NCBI GenBank assembly: GCA_032358255.1
Contig: JAULBX010030263.1
Coordinates: 434,001 to 498,000, forward strand
Length of the DNA: 64,000 nt
Direction of reading: 5' to 3'
DNA from: Heterotrichella gracilis
Taxonomy: Eukaryota > Sar > Xanthophyceae > Tribonematales > Xanthonemataceae
Position 1 is the first letter of the stretch, and each line of letters begins with the position of its first letter. Both the position numbers and the translations under genes were made by a program. Positions 20,901 to 32,246 of the stretch are shown here, in pieces. The notes beneath the pieces are model-generated. The model searched no databases and was not told the DNA's origin. It was given only the letters and a program-made list of their open reading frames with translations.

Positions 20901-23900
20901 AGGGTGAACCGAGAGTTCTCAGCCTGCAGGGGAGGAAATGGAGGGGATAAAAAGGGGGATATGAATTTAATGTAGGGGAGGACATGTGGGGGTTAACGGC
21001 ACCCCTCCAGGGTGAAGCTGAGGAATGGCCCTTCAACCACCAGGACACAAAACCCTATCCAAACGCTGTTGGATGCCCAACTAAAACCCAGCCCCAAGCC
21101 TTCCTCATCTCCCTTCAGACAAATCCTGCCGCCAGCCGCCTCGTCAACACCCTAAACCCCGCGCCCTCACCTCCTTGTGGTCGCACATCATGTAGCTCCA
21201 GTACCACCTTGACCTCAAACCCTAAACCCTAAACCCTAAACCCCGCGCCCTCACCTCCATGTGGTCGTACATCATGTAGCTCCAGTACCAGGCCTTGAGC
21301 GCTGTCTCAAAGCAGAACATGGGCTCAGAGTACAGCTGGGACCCAAAGGGCTCGGGTAGGCTGCTGCTGCGTATGGTGATGTTGGTGGTCTTGTCGGCCT
21401 CGGTCCATGCAAACTCCTGGAGCCAAACCTGGGGAGGAGATGGGGGATTGGGTTGGGGATGGCGAGAGATGAAGCGGGATGCTGGTCAGGGGTGGGCAAG
21501 TGTTTAAAAAAAAAAAAATTGGTTATAATAGGTAACGATTATGGGGCTGTCCCTGGAGGGCATCAATGCAAAACTGCGACCCCATTGGCCTGGCAAGGGG
21601 CACATATTGCACGTGGTGATTATGGTCGCAACGCAGACCTGCGGAGGCACGTCAGTAGGGTTTGCCTATGTATTAGCCATGCCAAACTAGAGTATCACCA
21701 CCACCGGATGCATGCCCTCAGCATTGCCAAACCCCAGCTATGCCACTCTAGGGTTCACACTAAAGGTTTACCCCAACAAAGGGTTTGACTTACCCCCAGC
21801 ACTGGGTGCGGGTTCATGAACTTGCACCTTGGAGTTGTGAAGTACAGCAGCACCATGGAAAGGGCGGTGAAAACAACCTGGGGAGGGGGAGGGTGGGAGT
21901 GAGTGCGGCACCAGTGTGGGCACCAGATTGGGAAGCCAAACCGTAAAGCCCTAGACAGAACAGCACCATGGGTGGGGTTGGTGGGGTTGAACACAACCAC
22001 AAGGACGTCCGCACGTATTCATACATGTCCCGTATGCTGACATGAAACGCAATGCACGTATCCAAAACTGGTGCACAATGGGCATGCAACAGGAGCAATT
22101 GTAACCGCGACAGCCTATTATGCGCATGCCGCACGCACATGCACATGCCACACAGGTGTCGGCGTGCATGGCCACCCCCCGGCCCACACAGAAGCATGCA
22201 TGCATGTGTGTTAGACATCCAAGGACAGACGGGGTGCAGATGCAGCAGCGGACCTACCCCCACCAGGTTGACGAACGCATCTGAGCACACCCGAAACCCT
22301 AAACCTTAACCCCACCAGGTGGACCACACCACTGGCCCACACTGCCCACCCATAACCATGCATGTGCAGTGCAAAAGAGCGAGATGCATGCACACGCGTT
22401 CAACGCCAAGGGTGGTTGCTGGGTGCCTGCGCCTGTTGCGTGTGCGTGCATCTGGTTTTGCCTTCACTACTTGGCTTTTCCCCACACCGCGCACTCATCA
22501 TAGTGCACCTGCGTGTACTGAGCCAGGACAGGATGCATGTTCAACAAGAGTCCTGGCACAGTATGTATGCGCAGGAGGTGTGTGGCTGCGTGCGCGCATG
22601 GATTAGGGATTTTAAGGTTTAGGGCGCCACTCACAAACATGGCTGTATACCCCAGCCATGACATAATGAAGCTCTGGCAGCTGTCCAGCCCCACCAGGCT
22701 GTACACATGGGTTAGGGTTTCTAGGGTTCAGAGGCGCCACTCACAAACATGGGTGTGTACCCCAGCCATGACAGAATGAAGCTCTGGCAGCTGTCCAGCC
22801 CCACCAGGCTGTACACATGGGTTAGGGTTTCTAGGGTTTAGGCCCCACTCACAAACATGGGTGTGTATCCCAGCCATGACAGTATGAAGCTCTGGCAGCT
22901 GTCCAGCCCCACCAGGCTGTACACAACCACGGTGATGAGGAAGAACACGAGGACGGGTAGGCGCATGCGGGCCTGCGGGGGACACACAGGCATGGGTTAG
23001 GGTTTAGGGTTTAGGGTTTAGGGTTTGTGCGCATGCGTGCCTGCGGGGAACACACAGGCACGGTTAAAAGTTCAGGGTTTCTTAAACCCTTATGCAGTTC
23101 ACATTACCCTAAACCCTTCACCACAGTATGGGCAGGCGCATACCGGCCTGCGGGGGTTGACAAGCATGGACATGCGGGTACCCTAAAACCTTATTAAGGC
23201 CTGGATGGGTTGCCACAAGTTCTTCAGAACTGGGGTGGGCAGGCACACGGGTCACTCCCCATTCTAGGGTCGAACTGTAGTTGGCCAGCTTGTACTCCCT
23301 GTAGTAGGGCTTACGTCTCAGGGTTACAGTTCAGGGTTTAGGGTCCCCCCCCCTCACCTGGCTGCGGACCATGGAGTTGGCCAGCCTGTACTCCCTGTAG
23401 GGCACAGTGCGCAGGAACTTAGCCATGTTTCTCAGTAGCAGGCAAAACACAATGACGTACAACCCCGTCACACCCACGATGCAGCCCAGCAGTGCGGTGA
23501 TGACCCCGGTGGATGCGCAGTCATAGGGCTGGTCCTGGCATGAGGGCAGGGAGGCCAGCTGGCGAAAGGATCCCGTGTGGGCTGCAGGGGGCAAGGGTAT
23601 TGTTAGGGTCTTGGTGGATTGGGCTTGGTGGGGTTGCATGTGGGATGGCATGCAGGGGCCGGAGTACATTGAGTAGAGAGATATGAACCATGCGTGGCGT
23701 AACTTGCTGGGGTATGATGCATTGTTGCTAGGATTTTGCTAGGGGTTTGTGAGGGTTTGCAACAAGGTGCATGAGATTGGATTCGCTTCGGTCAACATGT
23801 GCACGCAAACCATTCACACATGCTGTGGATTGAGTTTGCATGCTGAGTGCAGGTGAGTTTCCCGTACATCAAACAAGTACTGTCGCATATTGGTTTCCAC

Positions 23901-26900
23901 TAGGGTTTAGCCACTCACTCTCAACATATACTGCAATGCCGATGATCAAGCCCTGCATAACCAGCCTGCAGGCAGTGGAGCGTGGGGGGTCATCAACAGG
24001 AAAACAATATGATAAGGAAGTGAATACACGTTGAAACCATCAGATTTTGCCATGAATGCAGACATCTGCTGGCGAGTGCCCAAGGACCAGGGGTCCAAAA
24101 TTACGCTTGCACTCTGAGCAGACAGATGAGTACACAAATGCCACAAATGTGGCACATAAATGCCACATCAGGCCAGCCATATGCATGCGGTGTGTTTCAT
24201 AGCAGAAGAACTGCCAACCCTGCACCCACTTTTAATCCAGAGCTCAACTAATGTTCAAATTTCTACATCAACCCCTTGACCCCTGCCTGGAATGCTCACC
24301 AGAGCAATGCAGGCAGGGGGGCCCAACCCTACACATGACCCTGGACCCTAAGCTAAACCTTAGCTAGGGTTCCTCACCACGGCAGTGCGCAGGGCCACAG
24401 GGCAGTGATGTGTGCATCAATGACTGATGCGTCGGGGCGGGTGATGGCGGGGATGCCTGGGGAGGGAAACACAAACATGACATACCGACGCACACATACA
24501 TAGACACCCTGTCTATACGAACACGCGCATCTGACAGCAAGCCCACATGCATGCATACAACCCACACATACACACATGCATATAACCTACACATGCACAC
24601 GCAGCACGAGAAGCAACTTATTTGCACACGCTGCCACCATCAGCCCCACCACCCACCATGCCTGCGGCTCTTGATCATTGACAGCGGTTGGTTCCCGTAC
24701 AGCATGGACACAAGGAGGAACAGCATCTGCACACATGGGCGCATGCACGTCAATCCCACAGTGCAGTCTAGGGTTTCGGGCTATGTTCAGGGATTCATAG
24801 GGTCTTTGAAGGTGTCAAGGGTTACAATTTGGCCGAATCACCACGTGGGGGTACTCGGCACATGCTGGGGTTAGCAAATAGGGTTTAGGGTTGTCTTGCC
24901 ATAGCCTGAGTACGATTCCGGGTGACACCGTCAGCAGCAATGGGTTTAGAATTGCAGAGGCAGAGATATAGGGCAAAAAGCAGGGTTCAGGGTTTAGGGG
25001 TTGTTGTGCGCACCGCGTTCCAGCATGTCCACTGCAGGTATGCGCTCCACACCACCACCTGGGAGTACCAGGCACACTCCTCCTGGAGCACGTGCGCGTT
25101 GGGGACCAGGAAAAAAACGAGCCCCAGCAGATTTGTCATGGCCAGCGCAAATGTGAAAGAGGCCCCTCGCCTGCGCCGGTGTGACCTGCACACATGGGAC
25201 GGGTGTGGATGCGAGGTGAGGTGGCGAAGGGCTTGTGCGTGCATGTGCTCTGTGCGCATGACAGGCATGTATGCGTGCGTGTGTAGATGTAAATGAGAGT
25301 ATGCGAGTGTGTAGACATTGCATGCACGCACATGGCCGTACTCCACCCATGAGGATACTACCAGCGCTACATCATCCTCACCATGTCATTTTCCACCTCC
25401 AAGCGTTGTACACCCGCACGCAGAAAGGCAGCAGCACCGTCAGCAGCAGCACCAGGCAGATGACCGCAACCACCACATTCATGATGGGGGTGGCATTGGT
25501 GTGGATGTAATAGTTGTCGGGCTGCAGACAGGGGAGGGAATGCTGGTGGCTGTTGTACACTTTTTAGATACCTTTTCCTGTGTGGGTACATTTCGACCCT
25601 GATTGCCTTGGTGAGGTTTCAGCATTTGATGTCCCCAAGGCGCAAGTGGATGCTCATATGTGTACTTTTACTTATGTTTATAGATTTGACAAATGTTTTT
25701 ATTTGCAGTCACACCAGGGCACCTGTGGCCACAAAGCACCACATTGCGCGACAACCCCTGCCACCATGAACCCTGTCCCATGTGTGCACTCGCTATGGTA
25801 TCAATGTGACATGCTGCACTTGTACAAGGAGCAAGGTAATTTCCCATGCGCAATGCACGAAATGTACACAAAAAAGCATCAAACCCGCCTCAGAAATGCC
25901 ACACCCTGCAGCACAGCAGTATGTTAGCCTTGTGTGCGTCTGCGTACCCTGTTTATCTTGTTGTACAGCGCTGCTATGAGGAATCCCAGCGCAACCACGA
26001 TGGAGGCGTTCACAAGGGACATGCCAAGCTGCAAGGGGGGGGATTTAGGGTTTAGGGTTTAGGTGGGGGGTCATGGCTGAGACAAGATGATGGAGGCGTT
26101 CGCAAGGGACATGCCAAGCTGCAAGGGGGGATTTAGGGTTTAGGGTTTAGGTGGGGGGGACATGGCTGAGACAACATGATGGAGGAGTTCACAAGGGACA
26201 TGCCAAGCTGCAAGGGGGGGGGGGGAGAGAGTATGTTTCACTGCTGTGCTCTGATGCCTGCAGTGGTTGCAATGCAGCAGCACCCTCAGGGTGGTGAGAG
26301 GCCCATGCAAGTTGCGTGAGAGGTCCAAACCAAAGGGGGCGAGAGGTTAACGCAAAGGGGGGTGCAATGCAAAGGCACCCCACATTATCAGGCCAAATGG
26401 CGCATGTCACAAGATTGACCGGCTGGTGTCCGGACTTCCCACCTTGACAGTCCCTCGCGGATAGAAACCCTATACCTAAACCCTAGACCCTTCACAATGC
26501 CGCTTGTCACGAGGATCCCCAGATTGGCCGGCTGGTGCTAGGGCTTCCCATCATGCCATCCTAAACCCTAAAGCCTAAATCCTGATCCCCGCCCGCACCT
26601 TGACATCTTTGGCAGACAGGAACTCCTGGCGGAAGATGACGTCATTCCCGGGGTTGAAATGCGTGGACCCCAGGTTGGGAGAGCCGCAGGAGGACCCCGG
26701 AGGCATGGCCTTGTGCGCTCTGGCACTGCTGCCGGTATCCTTGTGACGCAGCGCTGCCGGTAGGTCCTCCTCTGTGGGTTCCTCCCCTGGCGCCCCCTTG
26801 CAGCCACCGACCTTCAAGGCTGTGTCACCTCCCCTGGCCTCGTACTCCGCCGCCAAGCTTTGCACCGCCACGCTCCCTCCCTTGGGGTCTGACCCCGCGC

Positions 26901-27405
26901 TCTTCATGGGGGTGTCCTCCCCTGTGGATGCTGTCTCCATGCTGTCTCCTCCCCTGGCTTCAGACTCGCGGCTTTCGAAGGCGCTGCTGCCATCTGTTGC
27001 CAGTTGTGCTTGTTCCACCTGGAGCCTTGCCACTGTGCTGGGAGGGTGCTGGTTCTGCCAGGGGTGGGGGGCTGGCCCCACATGGTTTTCTCCCTCTACT
27101 AGTACATCTTCCCCCCCCTGACGGCCCACCGCTAGCAATGCGTGTGGTCCCATAGCTAGGGTTTTGGGCTGCGCTTCTAGGGTTTTGCCAGTGCCTGCAG
27201 CATGCTGAGTCAGTTCTAATGTGCCCTGCCTGACGCGCTGTGCACTACTCCTTAGCTTCAGTAGTTCTTGCTCTTGTCCACCAGCTGCGTTCCTGGACCT
27301 AGCGGGCATGACATTCCATAGGTCAGCGCACATGATGTCACACCTCATGCCAGCGACTATGGTCAGCCGGTGTCCCAGGCGTGTTGATCGATGGGTTATG
27401 CACAT
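17951..27405 (-). CDS. Multi-membrane-span class 3 lipase
   Basis: Eighteen exons join in phase (descending): 27405-26599, 26028-25948, 25521-25382, 25185-25014, 24726-24657, 24456-24378, 23965-23919, 23581-23358, 22972-22853, 21877-21794, 21428-21255, 20923-20747, 20497-20323, 19889-19708, 19270-19138, 18786-18704, 18576-18418 and 18214-17951, about 1056 residues. Exon 1 (269 codons from the ATG) is soluble and low-complexity. About eight hydrophobic spans follow, for example NVVVAVICLVLLLTVLL and GVITALLGCIVGVTGLYVIV. The lipase domain has VAFRGTASLRNA, the nucleophile motif GHSLGGA (Ser about 786), YGAPRTGN, HIINDQDAV (acid, Asp 843 or 845) and SVKQHLLGEY (His about 895). The tail is acidic (Asp/Glu runs). 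It should hydrolyse acylglycerols or other lipids at a membrane. The span-plus-lipase plan recalls diacylglycerol lipases, but substrate is unproven. A small extra exon near 22250-22290 could not be excluded. Confidence 0.9.
18840..18895 (-). repeat. Copy of a lipase exon 5' edge
   Basis: The intron end and first bases of exon 18786-18704 (GTGCAGGCAACAGCGTG) recur about 65 bases upstream on the sense strand, at about 18860-18895, after a CTAGGGT-like stretch. Confidence 0.7.
19050..19135 (-). repeat. Copy of a lipase exon 3' edge with TTTAGGG-like junction
   Basis: The codons FVETSLHQKFG that end exon 19270-19138 recur as a decayed copy at about 19057-19100 (CACCAGACGCTTGGG on the sense strand). 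A GTTCAGGGTTTAGGGTTAGGG run on the plus strand separates it from the exon. Confidence 0.72.
19445..19612 (-). repeat. Two decayed copies of the lipase exon ending in NDQ
   Basis: The end of exon 19889-19708 (TVPETWHIINDQ and donor) recurs at about 19450-19495, where TVPETWHVIN can still be read, and at about 19578-19605, where only the last ten or so codons are recognisable. Both lie downstream in the following intron. Confidence 0.75.
20205..20318 (-). repeat. Copy of a lipase exon 3' edge with CCCTAAA-like spacer
   Basis: The end of exon 20497-20323 (coding SAEIVKVVVTG with donor) recurs almost unchanged at about 20211-20255. The spacer (20265-20313) carries AACCCT and CCTAAACCCTAACT. Confidence 0.85.
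21165..21254 (-). repeat. Copy of a lipase exon 3' edge with a CCCTAAA array
   Basis: The end of exon 21428-21255 (YWSYMMYDHME and donor) recurs at about 21168-21210 with few changes. Between copy and exon are three to four perfect CCCTAAA units (about 21215-21242). Confidence 0.88.
22615..22852 (-). repeat. Two further copies of the 3' half of lipase exon 9
   Basis: The last 80 or so bases of exon 22972-22853 (coding VYSLVGLDSCQSFILSWLGYTPMF with its GTGAGT donor) occur again at about 22738-22825 and 22628-22715. Donors are spaced 108 and 110 bases apart. Each junction holds GGGTTAGGGTTTCTAGGGTT on the plus strand. Copies are about 95% alike, so they are recent. Confidence 0.93.
22985..23170 (-). 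repeat. Copies of the acceptor side of lipase exon 9, with a TTTAGGG array
   Basis: The acceptor region of exon 9 (plus strand GCGCATGCGGGCCTGCGGGG, then CACACAGGCA) recurs at about 23030-23060 and less perfectly at 23125-23160. Four TTTAGGG units lie at 22998-23026. Exon 9 is thus duplicated at both edges. Confidence 0.8.
23274..23345 (-). repeat. Copy of the 3' edge of lipase exon 8
   Basis: Plus-strand AGTTGGCCAGCTTGTACTCC at about 23278-23297 repeats the real exon end at 23371-23390 (coding EYRLANSM). A GGGTTTAGGG run at 23333-23343 separates the two. Confidence 0.75.
26029..26225 (-). repeat. Two copies of the acceptor side of lipase exon 2
   Basis: The intron end and first 13 or so codons of exon 26028-25948 (LGMSLVNASI) recur at about 26085-26126 and 26178-26217. 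Three TTTAGGG units lie in each spacer (26044-26062 and 26132-26150, plus strand). Each copy keeps a CTTGCAG acceptor, so use of an upstream acceptor is possible. Confidence 0.88.
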
Positions 27406-29128
27406 CGATCACTCCACATAGTCACTCTGTGCTTGGGGGTGTATTGGCTACTTTGGTACACTAGGGCAGGAGTGGCACAGTGGTCGTCTCCCTCCCTCCT
27501 CAGAGTCCGCACGTAGCGCAAGACAAGAAAAAATAACTTATTCCGTTGGCGTCACAGTATGCATGACGTGGCGCTTGAAGACTTTCCGCTTGTCGCTGAG
27601 TGCACTGTACAGCACCGAATATACCACATGCATGCATTGTCCAATCCAACATGCATGCACTATTACCCTACCATAGGACCAAGCCGCCCCTGGCGTCGCC
27701 TCCCGCCACTCCGCCCCTCCTTTCGCTATTTCCAGTGGCCCAGGCCACCTAAGAGTAGCATCTTATGCCGAGCAGACTGCTGGTTCCTCCGTACATGTGC
27801 AATGGGTACAAGGGTTCGTGCCCACACGGGGGGAAGGCGCAGTAAAGGAGGGCACTGTTCCGCAACCACATGAAGATAAAGCAAGCACCCTCTTTCGCCA
27901 GCAAATACGAGTGTCGTCGCGGGAAGGCTTGTAGGACAACCGGTACAGTGTACCCACCAAACCCTCGAGGGTAACCCTGTATGAAGCATGGGTGTCCTGA
28001 GCAAAACCACAGCCTCCGTGGCTATCACAGCACTATCACAGCACGTTAGTGTGGAATGGTTCGGAAAGAGGCTTCTATTGCAGTTGAGACTTACATTTCA
28101 TGCAGTCCCTGCTTGCGCGCCCTATTAGGCATGCTCACGCCGTGGGTAGCAGGAGCAAATACAAATTTTAAAACACCACTCAATTGCGCAGAGTTGGTTT
28201 TCATAAACAAACAATTGAATCCCCTGGATCATGCCATGCCAAGGGATGGCTCGCAATTGCTGCACAGGAAGTTGCACTCTATCAGCGACCGCTGCCATCG
28301 TGGCAGGCACACCAGCTGGCAAATGGCAACACGCTAATGTGCTGGTTGCTGATAAATTGTCACAGCCACATGACTGTGAGGTTACAGCGCTGCAGGAGGG
28401 ATGTTTAGGGTGCGCCAGGCTGTGGCCAGGCACAGGTGGTGGCATCATTCTTACATCAGAATTGAGCCGAGGCACGCGTGCGCACACCAAAATCGAGCAA
28501 AAGGGTGTTGGGAAAGATCTGGTATGCTATGTACCGCTAAACCAACCGATTTGGATTGTATCTCCTAACTAGCGTAAACTGGAATATACACAACTGGCTA
28601 CTGCTACACCATGCTGCCAACTGGCTACATCTAACAACAGCAACAAAAAGCCAATACACTAAACAGAAATGAAATTATCACGGTATATGTTGGCCTGGCA
28701 AGGTGTTTCAAGCGGTTCATTCGTGTATTCGGAAAGTGTTCCATCTTCTGTCAGAGCAAAATGTGACCAATAAACTGTGCCAATTACCCTGGAGTGGGAG
28801 GTGAATTGCAAGATAGGGTTGCGCTCTCACTTCTGCGCAGAAGTGAGACGGCAATAATGGTTGCGCTGGGCACACGTAGCACGTGCACCATACTCCCAAA
28901 AATGTTTGGATGGGGCTAAAAAATGAATCACTGGACTGGTACGGCTGGGGCGTTGTAGGGGGGCTGAGGGGACCTAGTGAATAGCAACTGGCCAGAGGAA
29001 CTCCTCAGGATAAGCTCCACCCTAAACCCTAAAAGCTTAGGATTAACCTAAAACCCTACTGAAGGACCTGCGCGCGCAGGCAGACTCTGAGAGCACTCAG
29101 ACTTGGGCTTGGACGTGGTGGTCATGGC
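27406..29128. other. Intergenic region upstream of the lipase gene
   Basis: It contains the likely lipase promoter. No coding family is recognised. A 24-base perfect palindrome lies at 28825-28848 (half-site TCTCACTTCTGC). Confidence 0.6.
28825..28848. repeat. Perfect 24-base palindrome
   Basis: TCTCACTTCTGC is followed directly by its reverse complement. No gene overlaps it and nothing around it suggests a function. Confidence 0.9.
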
Positions 29129-30324
29129 TCAAGACAGCGCCTCCATTGTCACCTCAATGGGGCCAGCCTCCGCACACCACCAGAGGCCATCCAGGAGGCT
29201 GAGCGCACAGCCGCCCTCGCGCAGGGCCCTGTCCCGGGATGGACTTGGGGTGCCGCTGGTGGCGTTGGTTGGTGTTGATGACTGCCCGGCGTTGGCGCTG
29301 GCGCTGGCGCTGTTGGTGCTGTTGGTGTTGTTGTTGGTGGTGGTGCTGGGGTTCAGCCACCTGGTGAAGCGCTGGAGGAGGGAGGGGTTTGCAGCTGGTG
29401 GTGGCGCCAAGGGTGGTGAGGGAACTTCAGTGGAGGGGGCTGGTGCCTGTGGGCCAAGGGAAGGTTTAGAAGGTGCGCCTGTCACGAACACAAGTACTTG
29501 CAGCTGCAGGTGAACATGTTAGTGTACCTTCAAAAGAACCCGCAACGCTGGCAGGGCTCGGAGGATACATAGAGGACATTGAACAGTTATCAGGTAAGCT
29601 ATTGCGCGTTTGGAGGCAAAGGCTGGCTGGACATATGCTTGCATGGCAGCCGGCTGTACAGCTGTAGGTACAGCTGCAGGTACAGGTTCGAACGAATCAA
29701 GGCAGACACCTATCAGTGGACATTGATGCACGTACCTGCGGTGGTACTGTTGGGGAAGCCGCGCGAGGTGACTGGGGAGGGGTCAGGGGCTGAGCCAACA
29801 CGACCACCACGAAGTCCCAGGAAGGGGCGTTCGAAGGCGCACAGGGGTACACCAGCGTGGACATGCTCTGCGAGGCCGGCTGGAAGGCGATGAGGTTCTG
29901 GCTGTTCCCAGACCTGGCGATGAGGTTCACCACCCGTGGCACCTGTTCTTGGTTAACCACCACCTCCTTTTGCTGCAGGGTGCGGAACAGGTGTCAGTGT
30001 ACCCAGCAGGAACAACGGTTTGAAACGTTTGATACATGAGCTCGGCAATGGGCTTGCATTGCAGTGGAAGTAAGCAGCGATCAAACAGCTGGGTGGAAAG
30101 GCCAGTTTGCGTGGATCTGGTTGTTAGCAACCCACCTGCAGATGGGCTTGGACGCGTTCGTGTCGCCGTGCAACACCCCAGCTCACTCGGGGTACCATTG
30201 CCCCTAGGCCAGGAGCCCAGAAAGGATGCTCGCTGGCCCTGGCGTGCAACTCGTGGCGCCACTCCTTGGCACCATGGGTGCCCCAGTAACTCGGTGGGGG
30301 CATCCTTGGCGGGGCGCTTTCCAT
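29129..30324 (-). CDS. Unrecognised protein, three-exon model
   Basis: Exons 30324-30136, 29972-29736 and 29446-29129 join in phase to 247 residues. The ATG at 30324 is the first plausible start in an open frame that also extends upstream, so the start is uncertain. Exon 1 carries a Trp/His-rich segment (EWRHELHARASEHPFWAPG, then PRVSWGVARRH). Exon 2 carries QEQVPRVVNLIARSG and a hydrophobic WDFVVVVLAQ. Exon 3 is low-complexity (Pro, then Thr/Asn and Ser/Ala runs) and ends CALSLLDGLWWC, EVTMEALS. No family is recognised. Support comes from good splice sites, phase agreement and codon pattern only. Confidence 0.35.
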
Positions 30325-30959
30325 TGGGAAACTTGTTCTCGGCGGTGGGCTTGGCACTGGCACTGGCAGAGTGTTCGCCACCAACGCCAAGGTGAATGCG
30401 TGTCACGGTGAGTCAGGAAGCTTGAACACACGGAAAGCTGGGCTGCAAACCAAGACAGAAAGTGAACTGTTTGAACGCCAGTGCTTCAACAGAGTCAGTT
30501 GTTGCTTGTCTCGAAACGCGTTTTCAAAGCCTTTTGGGCGAAGTGAACACACACTGGAATGCACCCAATACAGGTTTGGGAGGTTTGTGGCGCTGTACGT
30601 GGGCAGGAGGCGGATAGCAACTAGAGACCGATAGTAAGAAAGTGGGCGACACGAGTGCTTTGAGTTGCTAGAATAACCGGTTACAATGGACTGCAAGTGC
30701 CTTTGTACGGTTTCAAAACGAACCGTGTTGTTTGCTTCCCGCCAATCTCAGCAGGCAGTGAGTTTCAAAACAAAAAGTGCAGAAGAACGCGTCGTCCCAG
30801 GGGGCAAGGGATCACCTCGAGGCAATACAGAATTTCCTGCCCGTTCCGGTCACCTGCATGCCTTTGTCAGAGGACCCTGCTTGTGGTGCATTTGCACTCG
30901 AGCTGGTTTCCCATATGCCTTTCTGTCCTCTAACAACCCACGTCATCTATACAGGGCAC

Positions 30960-31560
30960 TGAACCATTGTGTGGAATTCTATTGCCAGTATTGTATTGCA
31001 GTGGCAGACGCAAACGTCATAGCATGCAAGGCGCACAGAGGGCACAAACCAACCAGTGTAGGAGTGTATTAACCATTGCAGCAGTTTCTTGTAGATGGTC
31101 CCTATCCAACGTCAGAGCAAGGCGACCAAACTCAGCCTGCCCGGTGCCCCTTCACCTTCTAAAGCTATTCCAGTGCCAATCCACACGATGGCTCCCCTTC
31201 CCCCCCTCTCACTCCTCCCCCCTCCCCCTTCCTTACTATATCTGCTGCATATTGGCACACTGCCAGGCTATGACCCACCCATGACCAAGGCGCTCTGCTG
31301 TCCACCCAATTGGCTATTCGGCTGCCCACCCACTACATGTCACCCTATTGTTAGCGCCTGAGACAGCTGCTGGTGTGCTGGATCACGGGCTATGGGGAGC
31401 TGGCAGGCACCCTTGCCCTCCGACTGGGCCACATTTGGCGCCCCTCGCCGACCCCCGCCGCACTTTCTTGCGATCCCGCCAGTGAGCTTGCCTGCCTGGA
31501 CACCCTTCATCACAACCTGGCAACCAGAGGGTGGGAGGGTATTGCAGTCGGGATGGGGGT
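30960..31560 (-). repeat. Diverged duplicate of the alanyl-tRNA synthetase last exon and its 3' flank
   Basis: Matches to 33650-34320 run in order through TATTGCAGTGG, TAACCATTGCA, GATGGTCCCTATCC, a C-rich tract with CTCCCCCTCCC, and the coding block. On the minus strand 31340-31516 still reads open from a CCAG acceptor: VMKGVQAGKLTGGIARKCGGG to LSQALTIG and TGA. The real exon reads [21 protein letters not shown]. It is either a pseudo-exon or a distal alternative last exon. Confidence 0.85.
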
Positions 31561-32246
31561 CATTTAAAGGAATGAAATGGGGATGGTGAAGAAGGGAACA
31601 GTTACGATTACATCCCCCAGTGTGACGCATCAAGGCCCACCGTGCACATTCTCTCAAACAAGCTCCACGCAATATGCATGGGTGCTCATAGTTGCGTGTA
31701 TTCAATAGCTAGCGCTTTGCAGCTTTTAGATCATCACCTGGCGGAGGCTGGCGGTGCTGCATCCACCAAACTCCCATGTAGTTCCACACAACAATGGCGC
31801 CGCGCAGGGGCCCATAGCGGATGCGCCCAGCCAGCATCCACCGGGACAAGCTCCAAAGCATGATGAGCTGCCCATCCCTGCAGCAGGGGAGTGATTTTTA
31901 GGTTTGCAGTTGCAAATCTCTTAACATTTTCATTCAGGGCACGATGATCTGCCCTGTAGCTCCTGTTACAGAGTTCACAAGTTGGGCCCAAAGCTGCTCG
32001 CTTTTTAGGGTTTTCAGGGTTAAAAACTCTATGCGGCTCCGATAACTCAACGAAACGATGCCAAAATGACAGGCGCCAGCAGGAGCAGCAAGGAGCAGGC
32101 ACAGTGCATGCGTGCCTGTGACAAACAGCACACTGAAAAAGCCTTGTACCACGTGGGTACCTTGAACTGACACACACAACACCTTAGCTGTGCTCACCTC
32201 ACTCCTGAGAGGGGAAGGCGCTCGGAAATGCGGTTTTGATATCCTC

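Noticed and set aside
22240-22330. Possible small lipase exon reading DAFVNLVG or STWWG
   Set aside because: Its acceptor and donor do not fit the phase of the neighbours, and exons 9 and 10 join in phase without it. It may be another edge copy.
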